64,000 nt of DNA from Aeromonas veronii bv. veronii (GCF_000820225.1 NZ_CDDK01000018.1:372001-436000); one strand, 5' to 3'. Shown: positions 25,810-35,324, numbered from the stretch's first letter. Numbers and translations: made by a program. Notes: generated from the sequence alone by a model not told the origin.

Positions 25810-27000
25810 ATGCACGATATTTATGACTTCGACCATGTGGTCGACCGCCACGGCACCTACTGCACCCAGTGGGACTATGTGGCCGACCGTTTTGGCCATG
25901 CCGATCTGCTCCCCTTTACCATCTCCGACATGGATTTCGAGACCGCCCCCTGCATTCGCCAGACCCTGGCAGCCCGCCTTGAGCACGGGGTCTTTGGCTA
26001 CAGTCGCTGGAATCACGACGACTTCAAGGGGGCGGTGAGCAACTGGTTTGCCCACCGCTACGGGGCGAGCCTCGACCCCGAGACGCTGGTCTACGGCCCC
26101 TCGGTCATCTATGTGATTGCCCAGCTGGTGAGCCTCTGGTCGGCGCCGGGGGAGGGGGTGCTGGTGCATACCCCCGCCTACGACGCCTTCGGCAATATGC
26201 TGACTGCCAACGACAGGGTGCTGCTGCCATGCCCGCTTAAAAAAGAGCAGGGGAGTTACCAGATCGACTGGCAATGTTTCGAGCAGCAAGCCGCTCGCCC
26301 CGATTGCCGGATTATGCTGCTCTGCAGCCCCCACAACCCCACCGGCCGGGTCTGGACGCGGGATGAACTCGGCCGGATGGCCGCCATCTGCCAGCGCCAC
26401 AGGGTCAAGGTCATCTCGGACGACATCCATATGGATGTGAGCTTTGCCCGCTACCTGCCGTGGAGCGAGGTGGCACCGGACGAGAGCTGGGCACTGGTGA
26501 GTTCGGGCTCCAAATCCTTCAATATTCCCGCCCTTGGCGGTGCCTATGCCTTTATTGCCAACGCCGCGGCGCGGGCCGCCTATCTGCAACGGCTCAAGGC
26601 GGCCCATGGCCTCTCATCGCCCCCCATTCTCGGGGTGCTGGCCCATATCAGCGCCTATCGGGACGGGGCTGCCTGGCTCGATGCCCTGAAAGCCTACCTG
26701 CACGGCAACCTCACCCATGTGGCGGCGCGGCTCAACGCCGCCTTCCCCGCCATCGACTATCGGGTGCCCGAGGGAACCTATCTCGCCTGGATTGATCTGC
26801 GCGGCCTTGGCATCGACTCCACCGAACGGATGGATGCGCTGCAAACCTTGCTGGTGGAGAAATATCGGGTCGCCATCATGCGCGGCGACACCTACGGCCC
26901 GGAAGGCACAGGTTATATCCGCCTCAACGTCGGTTGCCCGCGCTCGAAGGTTGACCAAGGACTCGACGCCCTGATCGGCGCACTGGGGGAGGTGGTGTAG
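25810..27000 (+). CDS. malY: MalY, pyridoxal-phosphate cystathionine beta-lyase
   Basis: MalY is a PLP-dependent beta C-S lyase that in E. coli also binds and inhibits MalT. The 396-residue aminotransferase class I/II fold has the conserved LLCSPHNPTGRVWTRDEL, the Asp/His of VISDDIHMDV, and the PLP-lysine in SSGSKSFNIPALGG. The C-terminal Arg lies in GYIRLNVGCPRS. ATG 25810 follows GGAGGGAG and starts the homology at MHDIYDFDHVVDRHG; an upstream in-frame start at 25762 is rejected. It lies 87 bp after malX. A long perfect hairpin follows the stop. Confidence 0.94.
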   Translation: MHDIYDFDHVVDRHGTYCTQWDYVADRFGHADLLPFTISDMDFETAPCIRQTLAARLEHGVFGYSRWNHDDFKGAVSNWFAHRYGASLDPETLVYGPSVIYVIAQLVSLWSAPGEGVLVHTPAYDAFGNMLTANDRVLLPCPLKKEQGSYQIDWQCFEQQAARPDCRIMLLCSPHNPTGRVWTRDELGRMAAICQRHRVKVISDDIHMDVSFARYLPWSEVAPDESWALVSSGSKSFNIPALGGAYAFIANAAARAAYLQRLKAAHGLSSPPILGVLAHISAYRDGAAWLDALKAYLHGNLTHVAARLNAAFPAIDYRVPEGTYLAWIDLRGLGIDSTERMDALQTLLVEKYRVAIMRGDTYGPEGTGYIRLNVGCPRSKVDQGLDALIGALGEVV

Positions 27001-27022
27001 AGCAAATCCATTCAACATGAGA

Positions 27023-27059
27023 CACATAACGGGGCCATCAGTGATGGCCCCGTTATGTG
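27023..27059 (+). terminator. Perfect 18-bp hairpin after malY
   Basis: CACATAACGGGGCCATCA and its exact inverse complement flank a single base. No T tract follows on plus (GGGGAAATATAAAAAA), so it may act as an RNA stabiliser or weak terminator rather than a classical one. Confidence 0.6.
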
Positions 27060-27067
27060 GGGAAATA

Positions 27068-27103
27068 TAAAAAACCGCCCCGGAGAGCTGAGGCGGTTTT
27101 TTA
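27068..27103. terminator. Bidirectional terminator between malY and ruvC
   Basis: AAAAAACCGCC / GGCGGTTTTTT with a GAGAGCTGA-containing loop has A and T runs on both sides, and so serves ruvC on minus and malY on plus. Confidence 0.85.
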
Positions 27104-27142
27104 TTTAACGATACCGAGATGAGCCGTGGGCGACATAAGGGC

Positions 27143-27664
27143 TCAGCGATAGCGGCCACGTACCGAGCTGCTGGCGCGGCCGGCCATCTTGATCAGGCTC
27201 TGGCGGGTGTGCAGGTGGCAGAGCGCGACGCCGAGGGCATCTGCTGCATCCGCCTGCGGGGTGGCGGAGAGTTTCAGCAGATGGGTCACCATATGCTGCA
27301 CCTGCTCCTTGGCGGCGCCGCCGGTGCCCACCACCGCCTGCTTGATCTGGGTGGCGGAGTATTCGCTCACCGGCAGATAGGCGTTGACCGCGGCGACGAT
27401 GGCGCTGCCCCGGGCCTGTCCCAGTTTCAGGGCCGAGTCGGCGTTGCGGGCCATAAAGACCCGCTCGATGGCAAACTCGGTGGGCTTGAACTGGGTAATG
27501 ATCTCGCATACCCCGTCATAGACCTGCTTGAGGCGCTCCGGCAGCTCGCCGCAATCGGTGCGGATGCAGCCAGAGCCCAAGTATTCGGCCTTGCCGCCCA
27601 CGACCCGGATAACCCCGTATCCGGTGATCCGCGAACCCGGATCGATGCCCAAAATAATGCTCAT
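27143..27664 (-). CDS. ruvC: Holliday-junction endonuclease RuvC
   Basis: RuvC cuts four-way DNA junctions together with RuvAB. The 173-residue protein has the RNase H-like active site: Asp7 in [13 protein letters not shown], the Glu in [12 protein letters not shown], and the Asp pair in [18 protein letters not shown] 27664 is the family start. Usually ruvC sits beside ruvAB and yebC; here its neighbours are malY and an RND pump, with ruvAB not in the window. It lies 115 bp after the RND adaptor stop on the same strand, so it probably has its own promoter. It looks intact. Confidence 0.96.
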   Translation of the reverse strand: MSIILGIDPGSRITGYGVIRVVGGKAEYLGSGCIRTDCGELPERLKQVYDGVCEIITQFKPTEFAIERVFMARNADSALKLGQARGSAIVAAVNAYLPVSEYSATQIKQAVVGTGGAAKEQVQHMVTHLLKLSATPQADAADALGVALCHLHTRQSLIKMAGRASSSVRGRYR

Positions 27665-27779
27665 GGGTGTTGATTGCTCTAAACGCGAGTGATGGCCGCC
27701 AAGATAGCAAACTGTGGCCTGTTTGGCTGTATGTCCCGGGTCAAGCGGGCAAAGATTGGCCAGCCTGCGTCGAGCCTGG

Positions 27780-28829
27780 TTAGCCCTTGAACAACGCTAT
27801 GGTGTCGCCATCCTGCAGGCTGCCTGCGCCACGCACCACCACCCGATCCCCCTGCTTGAGGGCGCCGCTCACCGCCACCTGCTGGCTGTCGCCAAACAGC
27901 ACGGTGACCGGCACCCGATTAACCTTGAGCGACTTGCCGCTTCGCGCCACCTGATAGACAACGCTGCCATCGGTGCCGAGCACCAGAGCATCCCGGGGCA
28001 GCAGCATGCTTTGCTGATCCCCCAGTGGCAGGGCAACCCTTACCGGCGAGCCGATGATGAAGTTGCCCGCTTCCGGTTTGAGGCGCAGCTCGATGAGGCG
28101 CGACTTGGGATCGGCGCTGGCGGCTCGCTGGTAATAGACGCCGTGACCGCTCAGCTGCTCCCCCTCCACCCGCAGCCGGGTTTGCGGCGCCAGCTGCTGG
28201 GCCCATAGAATGGGGGCTTGCAGGCGGATATCCGGCTGATCCGGGTTGACCAGCTCCAGCGCCTGCTCGCCCGCGTCCACATGCTCGCCGGGCTGGATGA
28301 AGTGGTTGTTCACCACTCCGTCGAACGGGGCATAGATGTGGCTGCGGCGCAGCTGTTCTTCAATCTGGTTCACCTGTATGGCGGCCAGTCGCTCGGCCAG
28401 CGCGGCCTGCTCCACATCATAACTGGCCTTGTCGTACTGGCTCTGGGAGGCGCTCTTTTGCTGGTGCAGTCGGGTGATCCGCTGGGATTCGGCGCGAGCG
28501 AAGCGCAGGTTGCTCTGCCATTTCGCCTGCTCGGCGCGAGCCTGCTCCAGCGAGAGGCGCAGTGCCGCGCTGTCGAGGCGCAGCAGCTCGTCCCCTTTTT
28601 TGACCCGGCTGCCAAATTCGGCGATCCACTCCACCCGGCCGCTTACTTCGGCGCTGAGCGCCGCCTGCTGACGGCTCGCCACCGTGCCGCTGACCCAGAT
28701 ATTGGCGGCCGCATCCCCTTGGGTCACATCCGCCAGGGTCACCATCTTGCCCTGAGCGGCCAATACCGGTAGCGCACTGCCTGCAATCAGCACCGCGCCA
28801 GCCAACATTCGGGTAATCATATGTGTCAT
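27780..28829 (-). CDS. RND efflux periplasmic adaptor (membrane fusion protein)
   Basis: A 349-residue periplasmic adaptor linking an inner-membrane RND pump to an outer-membrane channel. An N-terminal signal is seen at [20 protein letters not shown], with cleavage probably after ALA. The lipoyl halves are [20 protein letters not shown] and [21 protein letters not shown], flanking a helical hairpin at about 90-160, followed by beta-barrel and membrane-proximal domains. There is no lipobox Cys. AAGGAG precedes ATG 28829. It follows the pump gene with a 15-bp gap, so the operon runs pump then adaptor, the reverse of AcrAB. No TolC-like gene is present. Confidence 0.9.
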   Translation of the reverse strand: MTHMITRMLAGAVLIAGSALPVLAAQGKMVTLADVTQGDAAANIWVSGTVASRQQAALSAEVSGRVEWIAEFGSRVKKGDELLRLDSAALRLSLEQARAEQAKWQSNLRFARAESQRITRLHQQKSASQSQYDKASYDVEQAALAERLAAIQVNQIEEQLRRSHIYAPFDGVVNNHFIQPGEHVDAGEQALELVNPDQPDIRLQAPILWAQQLAPQTRLRVEGEQLSGHGVYYQRAASADPKSRLIELRLKPEAGNFIIGSPVRVALPLGDQQSMLLPRDALVLGTDGSVVYQVARSGKSLKVNRVPVTVLFGDSQQVAVSGALKQGDRVVVRGAGSLQDGDTIALFKG

Positions 28830-28844
28830 TGATGAGCTCCTTGC

Positions 28845-31800
28845 TCAGGCCCGCTGGCGCAGGGGTTGTGGGATCGCCACCTGCTCCCCGAGACGCAGGA
28901 AGGCAGGCAACAGGATCAGGGTAAACAGGGTGCTGCAACTCATGCCGCCGACAATGACGGTGGCGAGCCCGCGGTAAATTTCGCTCCCTTCGCTCGGGCT
29001 CAGCATCAGCGGCAGCATGCCGAAGATGCTGGTGAGGCTGGTCATGGCGATGGGACGCATCCGGCTTTGCAGGGCATCGGCCACCGCCAGCTGACGGCTC
29101 ATGCCGTCCCGCTCGGCGGTGCGGGTCTGATGCACCAGCAGGATGGCGTTGTTGACCACCAGTCCCAGCAGGATGACAAAGCCGATGATGGTGAGCAGAT
29201 CCATCGGCAGCGGCACCAGCAGCCCGCTCAGTTGCAGCGCCAGCACGCCGCCAACCGAGGCAAGGGGCAGGGTGAGCAGCACCAGCAGGGCATCCTTGAT
29301 GGAGGCAAACACCCCCCACAGCAGCACCAGCAGGATCACCACGGCGAACAGGAAGATGGTCCCCAGATTGTCGAGTGCCTGTTGCAGGCTGTCGGCATTG
29401 CCGGCAATGCGCAGCTCGCCACCAGCGGGCAACAGGGGGCGGATGGCGGCAAAACTGCGGTTTTTCAGGGTGTCGATCACCTGCTCCATGGTCATGCCTG
29501 CCGGGGGCGCTATCTGCAGGATGATGCTGCGCCGCCCATCGGCCCGGAAGATGCTGGCCGGGCCCATGTCGTGCTCCACCCGCAGCAGCTCGCCAAGGGG
29601 GACGATGCGCCCGGAGGGGGTGGCCAGCGGCACTGCCTTCAGTTCGTCCGGATTGGCGGAGCTCTGCCCCATCAGCATGATGTCGAGCCGATCCTCGCCA
29701 TCGAAATACTCGCCAACCCGCAAGCCGTCGCCAAAGGTCTGGATGATGGTGGGCAGGGGCGTGCGATCCCAACCCACTTCGGCGAGGCGCCGATCTTGCG
29801 GCACCAGTTTGAGCTCGGGGGCGGTGAAGTCGAGACTCGGCTCGGGCCGGATCTGTGCTCCCGGCAAGTCCTTGCTGAGGATCCCCATGCTGGCACGGGC
29901 CGCCTGATAGAGCTCGGGCAGGTTGCCTCCCTGCAGCAGCAAGGAGACGCCGTTCTCGCTGTCAAAGCCGCCAAACAGCGACCCCTGACCGCCGAACACT
30001 CGGGTGTCGGGAATACCCACCAGCAGCTGTTTCATCAACAGGCTCTCCAGCTCCTTGATGCGATTTTCGTCCTTGGGGCGCACGCCAATCTGGGCGCCCC
30101 CCGGGTAGCGCAAGATGTAGTAGTTCTTGAGGGCAGGCTCTTTCTCCCCCTTCATGTAGGGGGCGAGGCGGGCGATCAGGGTATCGATCACCTCTTCCCG
30201 CTGGGCCTTGAGGTTGACCCCTGGGGTGAAGTTCATCCAGACATCCACCGCGTCCCGTTTCACGTCCGGCAGATAGTCCATCTTGGGCAGCAGCGCCCAG
30301 GTGGCCAGTGCCGGCAGACTCATCATCAGGGTGATGACCGTCCAGCGCTGGCGTGAGGTCGAGGTCCAGCGGATCACGTGACGGGTAGTGCGCTGCCACA
30401 GCGACTCATAGGGGTCGGTCAGCGTTTCATGTCCCATCCAGCGCGCCGCCACCGCAGGCAGCACGATGACGGCGACCAGCATGGAGACCGTCACGGCGCA
30501 GGCGATGGTGAGCGCCAGATCGGCAAACAGCTGACCCTCCACATCGTTGAGCAGCAGCACCGGCAGGAAGATGGCGACCGTGGTGAGGGTGGAGGCGACC
30601 AGCGCCGTCCACACCTGACGGGTACCTTCGAGCGCCGCCTCCGTCTTGCTCAAATCCCCCCGCTCGTGGCGCCGGTAGATACTCTCCAGCACCACGATGG
30701 CGGCGTCGAGCACCATGCCGACGGCAAAGGCGATGCCCGCCAGCGAGATGATGTTGAGGGTGCGATCCATCACTTTGAGCAAGCAGAAGGTGAGCATGAT
30801 GCTGATGGGGATGGCGAGGGCAATCATCAGGGTCGCCTTGAGCTGGCGCAGGAAGAGCCAGAGGATGGCACAGGAGAGCAGCACCCCGAGCCCCAGGTTG
30901 GCAGTGACCATGCTGACGGCGCGATTGATGTAGAGGGAGGCATCGAACGACTGCTCCATGTGCAGCCCGACCGGCTCCAGCACCTCGCGGTTGAGCTCGT
31001 TCACCCGGGCCTTGATCGCCTCAAGGGAGGCCAGGGCGTTGGCACCGCTCTCCTTGAAGATCTGGGCGGCGATGGCGGTATTGCCGTTCTGGATCCGCAG
31101 CACCGGGTTCTCTTCCCTGGCCACCCTTACCTCCGCCACATCCCGCAGATAGATGGGCAGGCCATCGCGCCAGTCCACCACCTTGTCCCCCAGCGTCTCG
31201 ACATCGTAGCGACCGGCGAAGCGCAGCTTGTACTCCCAGCGACCGATGTCGAGGGTGCCGGCCGACACGTCCCAGCCGGTGGTGGCGCGGCTGGCCAGCA
31301 CCGGGATCTCAACTCCCAGCTCGGCGGCGCGGTAGGGGTCGAAGCGGATCTGGATCTGGCGCTCGTTGATCCCCTCGACTGCGACTGTCGAGACCCCTTC
31401 GATGCGTTCCAGCTCGGGTTTGACCCGCGCCTCGATCAACGCCTGATGATCATCGATCACCCCTTGGGCACCGGGCAGCTGCTGGATGAAGAAGAAGGTG
31501 AGGGTATCGTTGCTGCTGTAGTTGTTGACGTAGGGACCGCCAATCTTGTCCGGCAATCCCGAGACCCGGTTCAGTCGCGAAATCACGTCGAGTTGGGCCC
31601 GCTGCATGTCGGTGCCGAGGGCAAACTCCATGTCGATTTCGGTAAAGCCGGGATAGCTGTTGCTGACAAGGCTCTTGAGCCCCTGAACCCCCTGCATCTC
31701 CTGCTCGATGGGGTCGGTGATCTCCGACTCCATCTCTTGCGGCGAGGCTGAACGCCAGCTCACCGAGATGTTAAGGTGTGGACGGTCGATGTCGGGGAAC

Positions 31801-31907
31801 AGCTGGATCGGCAGTCCCCGGATGCTGAGCAGGCCCAGCAGGAAAATCAGCACGATCGAGACCGCCACCCAGATGGGGCGTTCGATCGCCGTTTTGGCGA
31901 GGTTCAT
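28845..31907 (-). CDS. RND efflux transporter permease
   Basis: A 1020-residue inner-membrane RND pump. The N-terminal MNLAKTAIERPIWVAVSIVL and the two large periplasmic loops after membrane segments 1 and 7 are typical. In membrane segment 4 the proton-relay pair reads LDAAIVVLE: Asp401 matches AcrB Asp407, but Asp408 is Ala402. In segment 10, GLVVNNAILLVHQ has Asn where AcrB has Lys940. The Arg of segment 11 (SRMRPIAMTSLTS) is kept. These changes set it apart from AcrB-type pumps; metal-exporting RND proteins also vary here. The substrate is unknown. AGGAAGAG precedes ATG 31907. It is co-transcribed with the adaptor downstream. Confidence 0.92.
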   Translation of the reverse strand: MNLAKTAIERPIWVAVSIVLIFLLGLLSIRGLPIQLFPDIDRPHLNISVSWRSASPQEMESEITDPIEQEMQGVQGLKSLVSNSYPGFTEIDMEFALGTDMQRAQLDVISRLNRVSGLPDKIGGPYVNNYSSNDTLTFFFIQQLPGAQGVIDDHQALIEARVKPELERIEGVSTVAVEGINERQIQIRFDPYRAAELGVEIPVLASRATTGWDVSAGTLDIGRWEYKLRFAGRYDVETLGDKVVDWRDGLPIYLRDVAEVRVAREENPVLRIQNGNTAIAAQIFKESGANALASLEAIKARVNELNREVLEPVGLHMEQSFDASLYINRAVSMVTANLGLGVLLSCAILWLFLRQLKATLMIALAIPISIMLTFCLLKVMDRTLNIISLAGIAFAVGMVLDAAIVVLESIYRRHERGDLSKTEAALEGTRQVWTALVASTLTTVAIFLPVLLLNDVEGQLFADLALTIACAVTVSMLVAVIVLPAVAARWMGHETLTDPYESLWQRTTRHVIRWTSTSRQRWTVITLMMSLPALATWALLPKMDYLPDVKRDAVDVWMNFTPGVNLKAQREEVIDTLIARLAPYMKGEKEPALKNYYILRYPGGAQIGVRPKDENRIKELESLLMKQLLVGIPDTRVFGGQGSLFGGFDSENGVSLLLQGGNLPELYQAARASMGILSKDLPGAQIRPEPSLDFTAPELKLVPQDRRLAEVGWDRTPLPTIIQTFGDGLRVGEYFDGEDRLDIMLMGQSSANPDELKAVPLATPSGRIVPLGELLRVEHDMGPASIFRADGRRSIILQIAPPAGMTMEQVIDTLKNRSFAAIRPLLPAGGELRIAGNADSLQQALDNLGTIFLFAVVILLVLLWGVFASIKDALLVLLTLPLASVGGVLALQLSGLLVPLPMDLLTIIGFVILLGLVVNNAILLVHQTRTAERDGMSRQLAVADALQSRMRPIAMTSLTSIFGMLPLMLSPSEGSEIYRGLATVIVGGMSCSTLFTLILLPAFLRLGEQVAIPQPLRQRA

Positions 31908-32027
31908 TCACTCTTCCTGAGTTGTTGTTATCGGCCATTCCGCTGGCCTTGCTTCCAAAGCCCCTGCAACAGGGACTCAAGCATTTAACTGGAATTCTCC
32001 CGGCTTGTAAATGCATGGTTAACAAAC

Positions 32028-32055
32028 AAAAAAACCGGCCACGAGGGCCGGTTTG
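32028..32055 (-). terminator. Intrinsic terminator after the FadE paralogue
   Basis: AAACCGGCC / GGCCGGTTT closes on a short CTCGT loop (minus sense) and is followed on minus by TTTTGTTTG. It lies 20 bp past the stop of the acyl-CoA dehydrogenase gene. Confidence 0.85.
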
Positions 32056-32074
32056 GTACTGGTTTGCCAAGGGA

Positions 32075-34414
32075 TCAGGCGGCGTGCTCGACCTTGTTTG
32101 GCTGCTTGTTTGCTTGCTGGGAGAAGCCTTCCAGCTCGCCCGGGGCGAAGTTGTCTACCTGAATCGCTTCGTAGCGCAGGGCATCGGCGGCCAGCAGTTT
32201 GTCCGCTTCGTCCTTGCTCAGGATGGAACCGGCCAGTGCGGCGGCAACCAGCTCCGGCAGCGCCAGTTTGCGGGGTAGTTTGCCCTCTTTCTGGGCCTGC
32301 ACCAGCTTCTTCTCGTAGGGCTGCACAGCGACCATGGCCTGGAAGGCGCGCTCCATCAGACCGACCGGATCTGCCTCGTCTTTGCCGACATAGCAGAGGG
32401 CGGTCAGACGGTCGCGGAATTCGCCCGGCTTCATCATGGCCAGACAGATGGCGTGGCAGCGATCGTCTGCCGGCATCTTGTAACCGACGCCGAACGGGAA
32501 CACCACCCGCTTGAGTACGGCACCCACTACCTTGTTCGGGAAGTTCTGGAAGAAGCCCTCGAACGCCTTGCCAATCAGGTAGAGGTTGCGCTCCACCGCG
32601 TACTGCACGAACGGCAGATCGGAGACCATGCGGCCCTGATCCTCGTAGTGCTTGAGGGTGGCGGAGGCCAGATAGAGGTGGCTCAACACGTCACCCAGAC
32701 GGGCGGAGATCATCTCCTTGCGCTTGAGATCGCCCCCCAGCATCAGCATGGAGACGTCGGCGCACAGGGCCAGCCCTTTACTCATGCGGGAGAGCTGTTT
32801 GTAGTAGCGAGCGGTTTCACCGGCTACCGGCGCGCTGTTGAACTGACCCAGGGTCAGCCCCTGGAACAGGGAACCGAAGAAGTTGCCGGCGCCGAAGGCG
32901 ATGTGCTTCATCAGCAGGGCGTCAAACTTCTCGAGACCGCGCTCCACGTCGGTGTCAGCCGCTGCTTCCAGCTCGGCAAACACGTACGGGTGGCAGCGGG
33001 TAGCACCTTGCCCGAAGATCATCAGGTTGCGGGTCAGGATGTTGGCCCCTTCCACCGTGATGGCGACCGGAATACCCATGTAGGCGTAGCCGGTGTAGTT
33101 TTTCGGGCCCAGCTGGATGGCACGACCGGCGTGGATGTCCATGGAGTCATCCATGATCTGACGCGCCATTTCGGTCATGTGGTACTTGGAAATCGCGGTG
33201 ACGATGGCCGGTGCCTGACCCAAGTCCAGCGAACCGGCGGTCATGCGACGGGCCCCTTCCAGCTGATAGGTGAGGCCGCCGATGCGAGCCAGCGCCTCTT
33301 GCACCCCTTCAAACTTGCCGATGGACATGCCGAACTGCTTGCGCACATAGGAGTAGGCACCCACGGTGCGGCTCGCCATGTGACCGCAAGCGGTACCCAG
33401 AGCAGGCAGCGAGATGCCGCGACCGGCGGAGAGGCACTCCACCAGCATGCGCCAGCCACGACCGGCGTAATCCGGGCCGCCGATGATCCAGTCGAGCGGA
33501 ATGAACACATCCTTGCCGAAGGTCGGGCCGTTCAGGAACGCCAGACCCATGGGGTAGTGGCGATCGCCGACGCGCACGCCCGGGTGGCTGGTGGGGATGA
33601 GCGCGCAGGTGATACCCAGCTCCTCCTTGTCACCCAGCAGTTTTTCAGGGTCATAGAGTTTGAACGCCAGCCCCAGCACGGTGGCGCGCGGCGCCAGGGT
33701 AATGTAGCGCTTGTTCCAGTTGAGGCGAATACCCAGCACCTCTTCACCCTTGTGCATCCCTTTGCAGACGATCCCCTTGTCAGGAATGGCGCCGGCATCG
33801 GAGCCCGCTTCCGGCCCGGTCAGGGCGAAGCAGGGCACCTCTTTGCCATTGGCCAGCCCCGGCAGCCAGAAATCTTTCTGGGCCTGGGTGCCGTAGTGCA
33901 TCAGCAGCTCACCCGGGCCGAGAGAGTTCGGTACCATGACGGTGACCGCCACGCTCAGACTCTTGGTGGCAATGCGGGTGACGATGGTGGAGTTGGCAAT
34001 CGCCGAGAACTCGCGGCCGCCATAGGATTTCGGGATGATCAGGGAGAAGAAGCCTTCCTTCTTCAGATAGTCCCACACCGGCTCCGGCAGGTCTTTGGTT
34101 TCGTTAACGATCTTGAAGTCGTCAACCATGGCGAGCAGGGTTTCGACCTGATTGTCGATAAAGGCCTGCTCCTCTGCGGTCAGCTCGGCCTTGCCGTAGC
34201 CGTGCAGTTTTTTCCAGTCGGGGTTGCCGCGAAACAACTCGCCATCCCACCAGACGGAGCCGGCTTCCATGGCCTCCCGCTCGGTAGCTGACAAGGGCGG
34301 CAATATCTTTTTGAAGATGCCGAACACCGGACGGGTTACCACCTTTTTACGGATGGAGGGTACGCCGAGCACAACGGCTATCGCCAGCACCAGCAGGACA
34401 AGCAATGTGATCAT
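32075..34414 (-). CDS. FadE-type acyl-CoA dehydrogenase, divergent paralogue
   Basis: A 779-residue acyl-CoA dehydrogenase of the FadE family, first step of fatty acid beta-oxidation. It has an N-terminal membrane-like helix (ITLLVLLVLAIAVVLGV), then the dehydrogenase core with [34 protein letters not shown] and [20 protein letters not shown], and a FadE-specific C-terminal domain. A second FadE (50601-53057) is closer to the E. coli enzyme; this one is shorter and differs in the tail. It follows a PsrA-like TetR gene by 48 bp, so the two form an operon likely controlled by a fatty-acid signal. Chain-length preference is unknown. Confidence 0.92.
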   Translation of the reverse strand: MITLLVLLVLAIAVVLGVPSIRKKVVTRPVFGIFKKILPPLSATEREAMEAGSVWWDGELFRGNPDWKKLHGYGKAELTAEEQAFIDNQVETLLAMVDDFKIVNETKDLPEPVWDYLKKEGFFSLIIPKSYGGREFSAIANSTIVTRIATKSLSVAVTVMVPNSLGPGELLMHYGTQAQKDFWLPGLANGKEVPCFALTGPEAGSDAGAIPDKGIVCKGMHKGEEVLGIRLNWNKRYITLAPRATVLGLAFKLYDPEKLLGDKEELGITCALIPTSHPGVRVGDRHYPMGLAFLNGPTFGKDVFIPLDWIIGGPDYAGRGWRMLVECLSAGRGISLPALGTACGHMASRTVGAYSYVRKQFGMSIGKFEGVQEALARIGGLTYQLEGARRMTAGSLDLGQAPAIVTAISKYHMTEMARQIMDDSMDIHAGRAIQLGPKNYTGYAYMGIPVAITVEGANILTRNLMIFGQGATRCHPYVFAELEAAADTDVERGLEKFDALLMKHIAFGAGNFFGSLFQGLTLGQFNSAPVAGETARYYKQLSRMSKGLALCADVSMLMLGGDLKRKEMISARLGDVLSHLYLASATLKHYEDQGRMVSDLPFVQYAVERNLYLIGKAFEGFFQNFPNKVVGAVLKRVVFPFGVGYKMPADDRCHAICLAMMKPGEFRDRLTALCYVGKDEADPVGLMERAFQAMVAVQPYEKKLVQAQKEGKLPRKLALPELVAAALAGSILSKDEADKLLAADALRYEAIQVDNFAPGELEGFSQQANKQPNKVEHAA

Positions 34415-34462
34415 ACCGAAGTTCCTTCTATTTCACTGTTTCCGTTGATTTATTGTTGGTTG

Positions 34463-35116
34463 TTACACGGCCAGGGAGAGCCTGGTCGACTCCACGGGCG
34501 CCCCGACTCCGGACGCCAGATAAGGAATAACGTTGCGCACCAACCCTTCCACATCGAGCTGCTGGCCAAAGTCGGCCAAGGCGATGTCGCGCAGCGCATC
34601 GGCGGAGGCCATGGTGAATACGACGGTGCCCAGGGTGAAGTGCAGGCGCCAGAAGAGGTCCGCCGGCGACAGGGCCGGATTGGCCTTGGAGATGGCCTGG
34701 GTGATCCGCTGCAAAATGGGGCCATAGTGGGCGGTGATAAAGCGGCGCAGGTGGCCCTGGCTGTCGATATAGCCGCGCCCAAGCAGCTGCATAAAGATGG
34801 CCGGGCCGTTGGCCCGCACGGCCGAGAGCTTCATCAGCGGCTCGACAAAACTTTCAAACAGTTGCAGCAGGGTCAGCTGCTCCTGCTCCATCAGTACCCG
34901 CAGGCGGGCATCGAGATCGGGCATAAACAGGCTCAGGTAACGGTCGAGCACCGCCTGGATCAGCTCCTTCTTGGAGCCGAAGTGATAGTTCACCGACGCC
35001 AGATTAACGTCGGCCTCACTGGTGATCAGACGCAAAGAGGTATCGGCGAATCCCCGCTCGGCAAACAGCACTTCAGCGGCGTCGAGAATACGGTTTTTGG
35101 TATCGATTTTACTCAC
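34463..35116 (-). CDS. psrA: PsrA-like TetR-family regulator
   Basis: A 217-residue TetR-family repressor. The HTH is ADTSLRLITSEADVNLASVNYHFGSKKELIQAVLDRYL, with the family start TKNRILDAAEVLFAERGF. The ligand domain resembles PsrA, which senses long-chain fatty acids and controls beta-oxidation genes in Pseudomonas and Shewanella. GTG 35116 is set by GAGGTG six bases ahead; the GTG at 35128 lies within that site and is less likely. A palindrome matching the PsrA half-sites AAAC/GTTT lies 13 bp upstream. It is the first gene of an operon with the FadE paralogue. The symbol is by analogy. Confidence 0.78.
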   Translation of the reverse strand: MSKIDTKNRILDAAEVLFAERGFADTSLRLITSEADVNLASVNYHFGSKKELIQAVLDRYLSLFMPDLDARLRVLMEQEQLTLLQLFESFVEPLMKLSAVRANGPAIFMQLLGRGYIDSQGHLRRFITAHYGPILQRITQAISKANPALSPADLFWRLHFTLGTVVFTMASADALRDIALADFGQQLDVEGLVRNVIPYLASGVGAPVESTRLSLAV

Positions 35117-35128
35117 TGGACACCTCAC

Positions 35129-35144
35129 TTAAACGAATGTTTAA
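35129..35144. promoter_or_regulatory. PsrA-like operator upstream of the TetR gene
   Basis: TTAAACGAATGTTTAA has perfect 6-bp arms around a 4-bp spacer. It matches the AAAC-N4-GTTT pattern of PsrA boxes. Its position 13 bp before the start codon suggests autorepression. Confidence 0.65.
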
Positions 35145-35287
35145 AAAGTACGTTTCATAACGTGAAGTGTCAAGAGAATGTGAATGAGTGTTAGCGGAAT
35201 GTTTTTCGATGAAAAAAGCAAAGTGGGCGGAACTTAGTCAAAAAGCAGGACTCTATATCTATGCCACTGCAATTAAACATTAAGTCT

Positions 35288-35324
35288 CGCCCAACCAGCA
35301 CCATGCTAGTTGGGCCTTTTTTTT
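35288..35324 (+). terminator. Strong intrinsic terminator on plus with no gene upstream
   Basis: GCCCAACCAGC / GCTAGTTGGGC (one mismatch) is followed by CC and eight T. No plus-strand gene precedes it: the nearest feature to the left is the divergent psrA start. A short unannotated transcript could end here. Confidence 0.7.

Noticed and set aside
24130..26607. 825-codon minus frame opposite malX and malY
   Set aside because: It is antisense to two clearly identified genes, has no ribosome site or domain, and shows the His/Gly/Asp-rich composition typical of shadow frames in GC-rich DNA.
28417..29772. 451-codon minus frame spanning the permease end and adaptor start
   Set aside because: It is out of frame with both real genes, crosses their junction, and is rich in Arg/His/Gly repeats without domain features.
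28866..31751. Long plus frames (about 496 and 457 codons) opposite the RND permease
   Set aside because: They are antisense to an intact RND pump; low-complexity composition and no recognisable motif.
32453..34291. 612-codon plus frame opposite the FadE paralogue
   Set aside because: Antisense shadow of a well-supported acyl-CoA dehydrogenase.
35288..35324. Quorum-sensing Qrr small RNA
   Set aside because: The sequence before the terminator lacks the conserved Qrr core and no sigma-54 promoter (TGGCAC-N5-TTGC) is visible.
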